This document shows, one piece after another, positions 40,515 through 40,531 of a stretch of DNA of 40,531 nt (its first letter is position 1; every line of letters begins with the position of its first letter). Location: positions 1 through 40,531 of the IMG/VR virus record IMGVR_UViG_3300030118_003190; one strand, written 5' to 3'. The position numbers were made by a program, and so were the translations under genes. Origin of the DNA: a virus. The notes below the pieces were generated by a model. It saw nothing but the letters and a program-made list of their open reading frames with translations, was not told where the DNA came from and ran no database searches.

Positions 40515-40531
40515 TTCTAGGTTAACTAGAT

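Overview
The window looks like one complete, or nearly complete, genome of a strongly AT-rich, short-tailed (podovirus-like) double-stranded DNA phage, probably marine. The evidence is a P22-type portal, a scaffold, an HK97-type capsid, a nozzle/hub protein, very large fibre and internal (ejection) proteins, and no tape-measure, sheath or baseplate genes. Several small families seen here (the MATWKK-type tail proteins, the basic 97-residue protein before terL, the lysine-rich protein ending in TFTWDGRKY, the RuvC-like resolvase) are ones I associate with uncultured marine phages; this is recognition from memory, not a search. The host cannot be named. Clear Shine-Dalgarno sequences before most genes argue against a Bacteroidetes host, and TGA is used as a stop, so the standard bacterial code applies. 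No tRNA, rRNA, CRISPR or insertion sequence was seen.

Layout. There are two arms that diverge from a gene-free region at 38096-38645. The right arm (plus strand) runs from 38646 to the window end and, if the molecule is circular, on through position 1 to 4166. It is the early/replication arm: many small proteins (several zinc ribbons, a DUF3846 protein, a tiny membrane protein), then a DNA methyltransferase, a DnaB-like helicase, a RuvC-like resolvase and a candidate PD-(D/E)XK nuclease. A 25-codon reading frame crosses the window ends in frame, which supports circular continuity. The left arm (minus strand, 38095 down to 4156) is one long late operon in this order: small terminase, zinc ribbon, lysine-rich protein, M15-type endolysin, two small basic proteins, large terminase, portal, scaffold, major capsid, connectors, fibres, holin, metallophosphoesterase, a protein like a mechanosensitive channel, nozzle, a 1914-residue fibre with a self-cleaving chaperone, and four internal/ejection proteins ending in a 2457-residue giant. 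Most junctions are ATGA or TAATG overlaps, so translational coupling is likely throughout. The two arms converge and overlap by 11 bases at 4156-4166.

How it works together. No DNA polymerase, primase, single-strand binding protein, RNA polymerase, free-standing integrase or repressor is recognisable, so the phage appears to recruit the host replisome around its own DnaB and resolve branches with its RuvC-like enzyme. The most unusual part is the giant internal protein. It carries what looks like a complete tyrosine-recombinase module (residues about 708-1045) followed by a zinc-metallopeptidase-like HExxH motif (residue 1169), between coiled-coil and membrane-seeking regions. That resembles the 'polyvalent' proteins that some phages package and inject with their DNA, here possibly carrying the recombinase into the cell. 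Other points of interest are the MscS-like single-TM protein, the set of inverted repeats between the arms, and a GC-richer, double-hairpin leader at 39617-39670.
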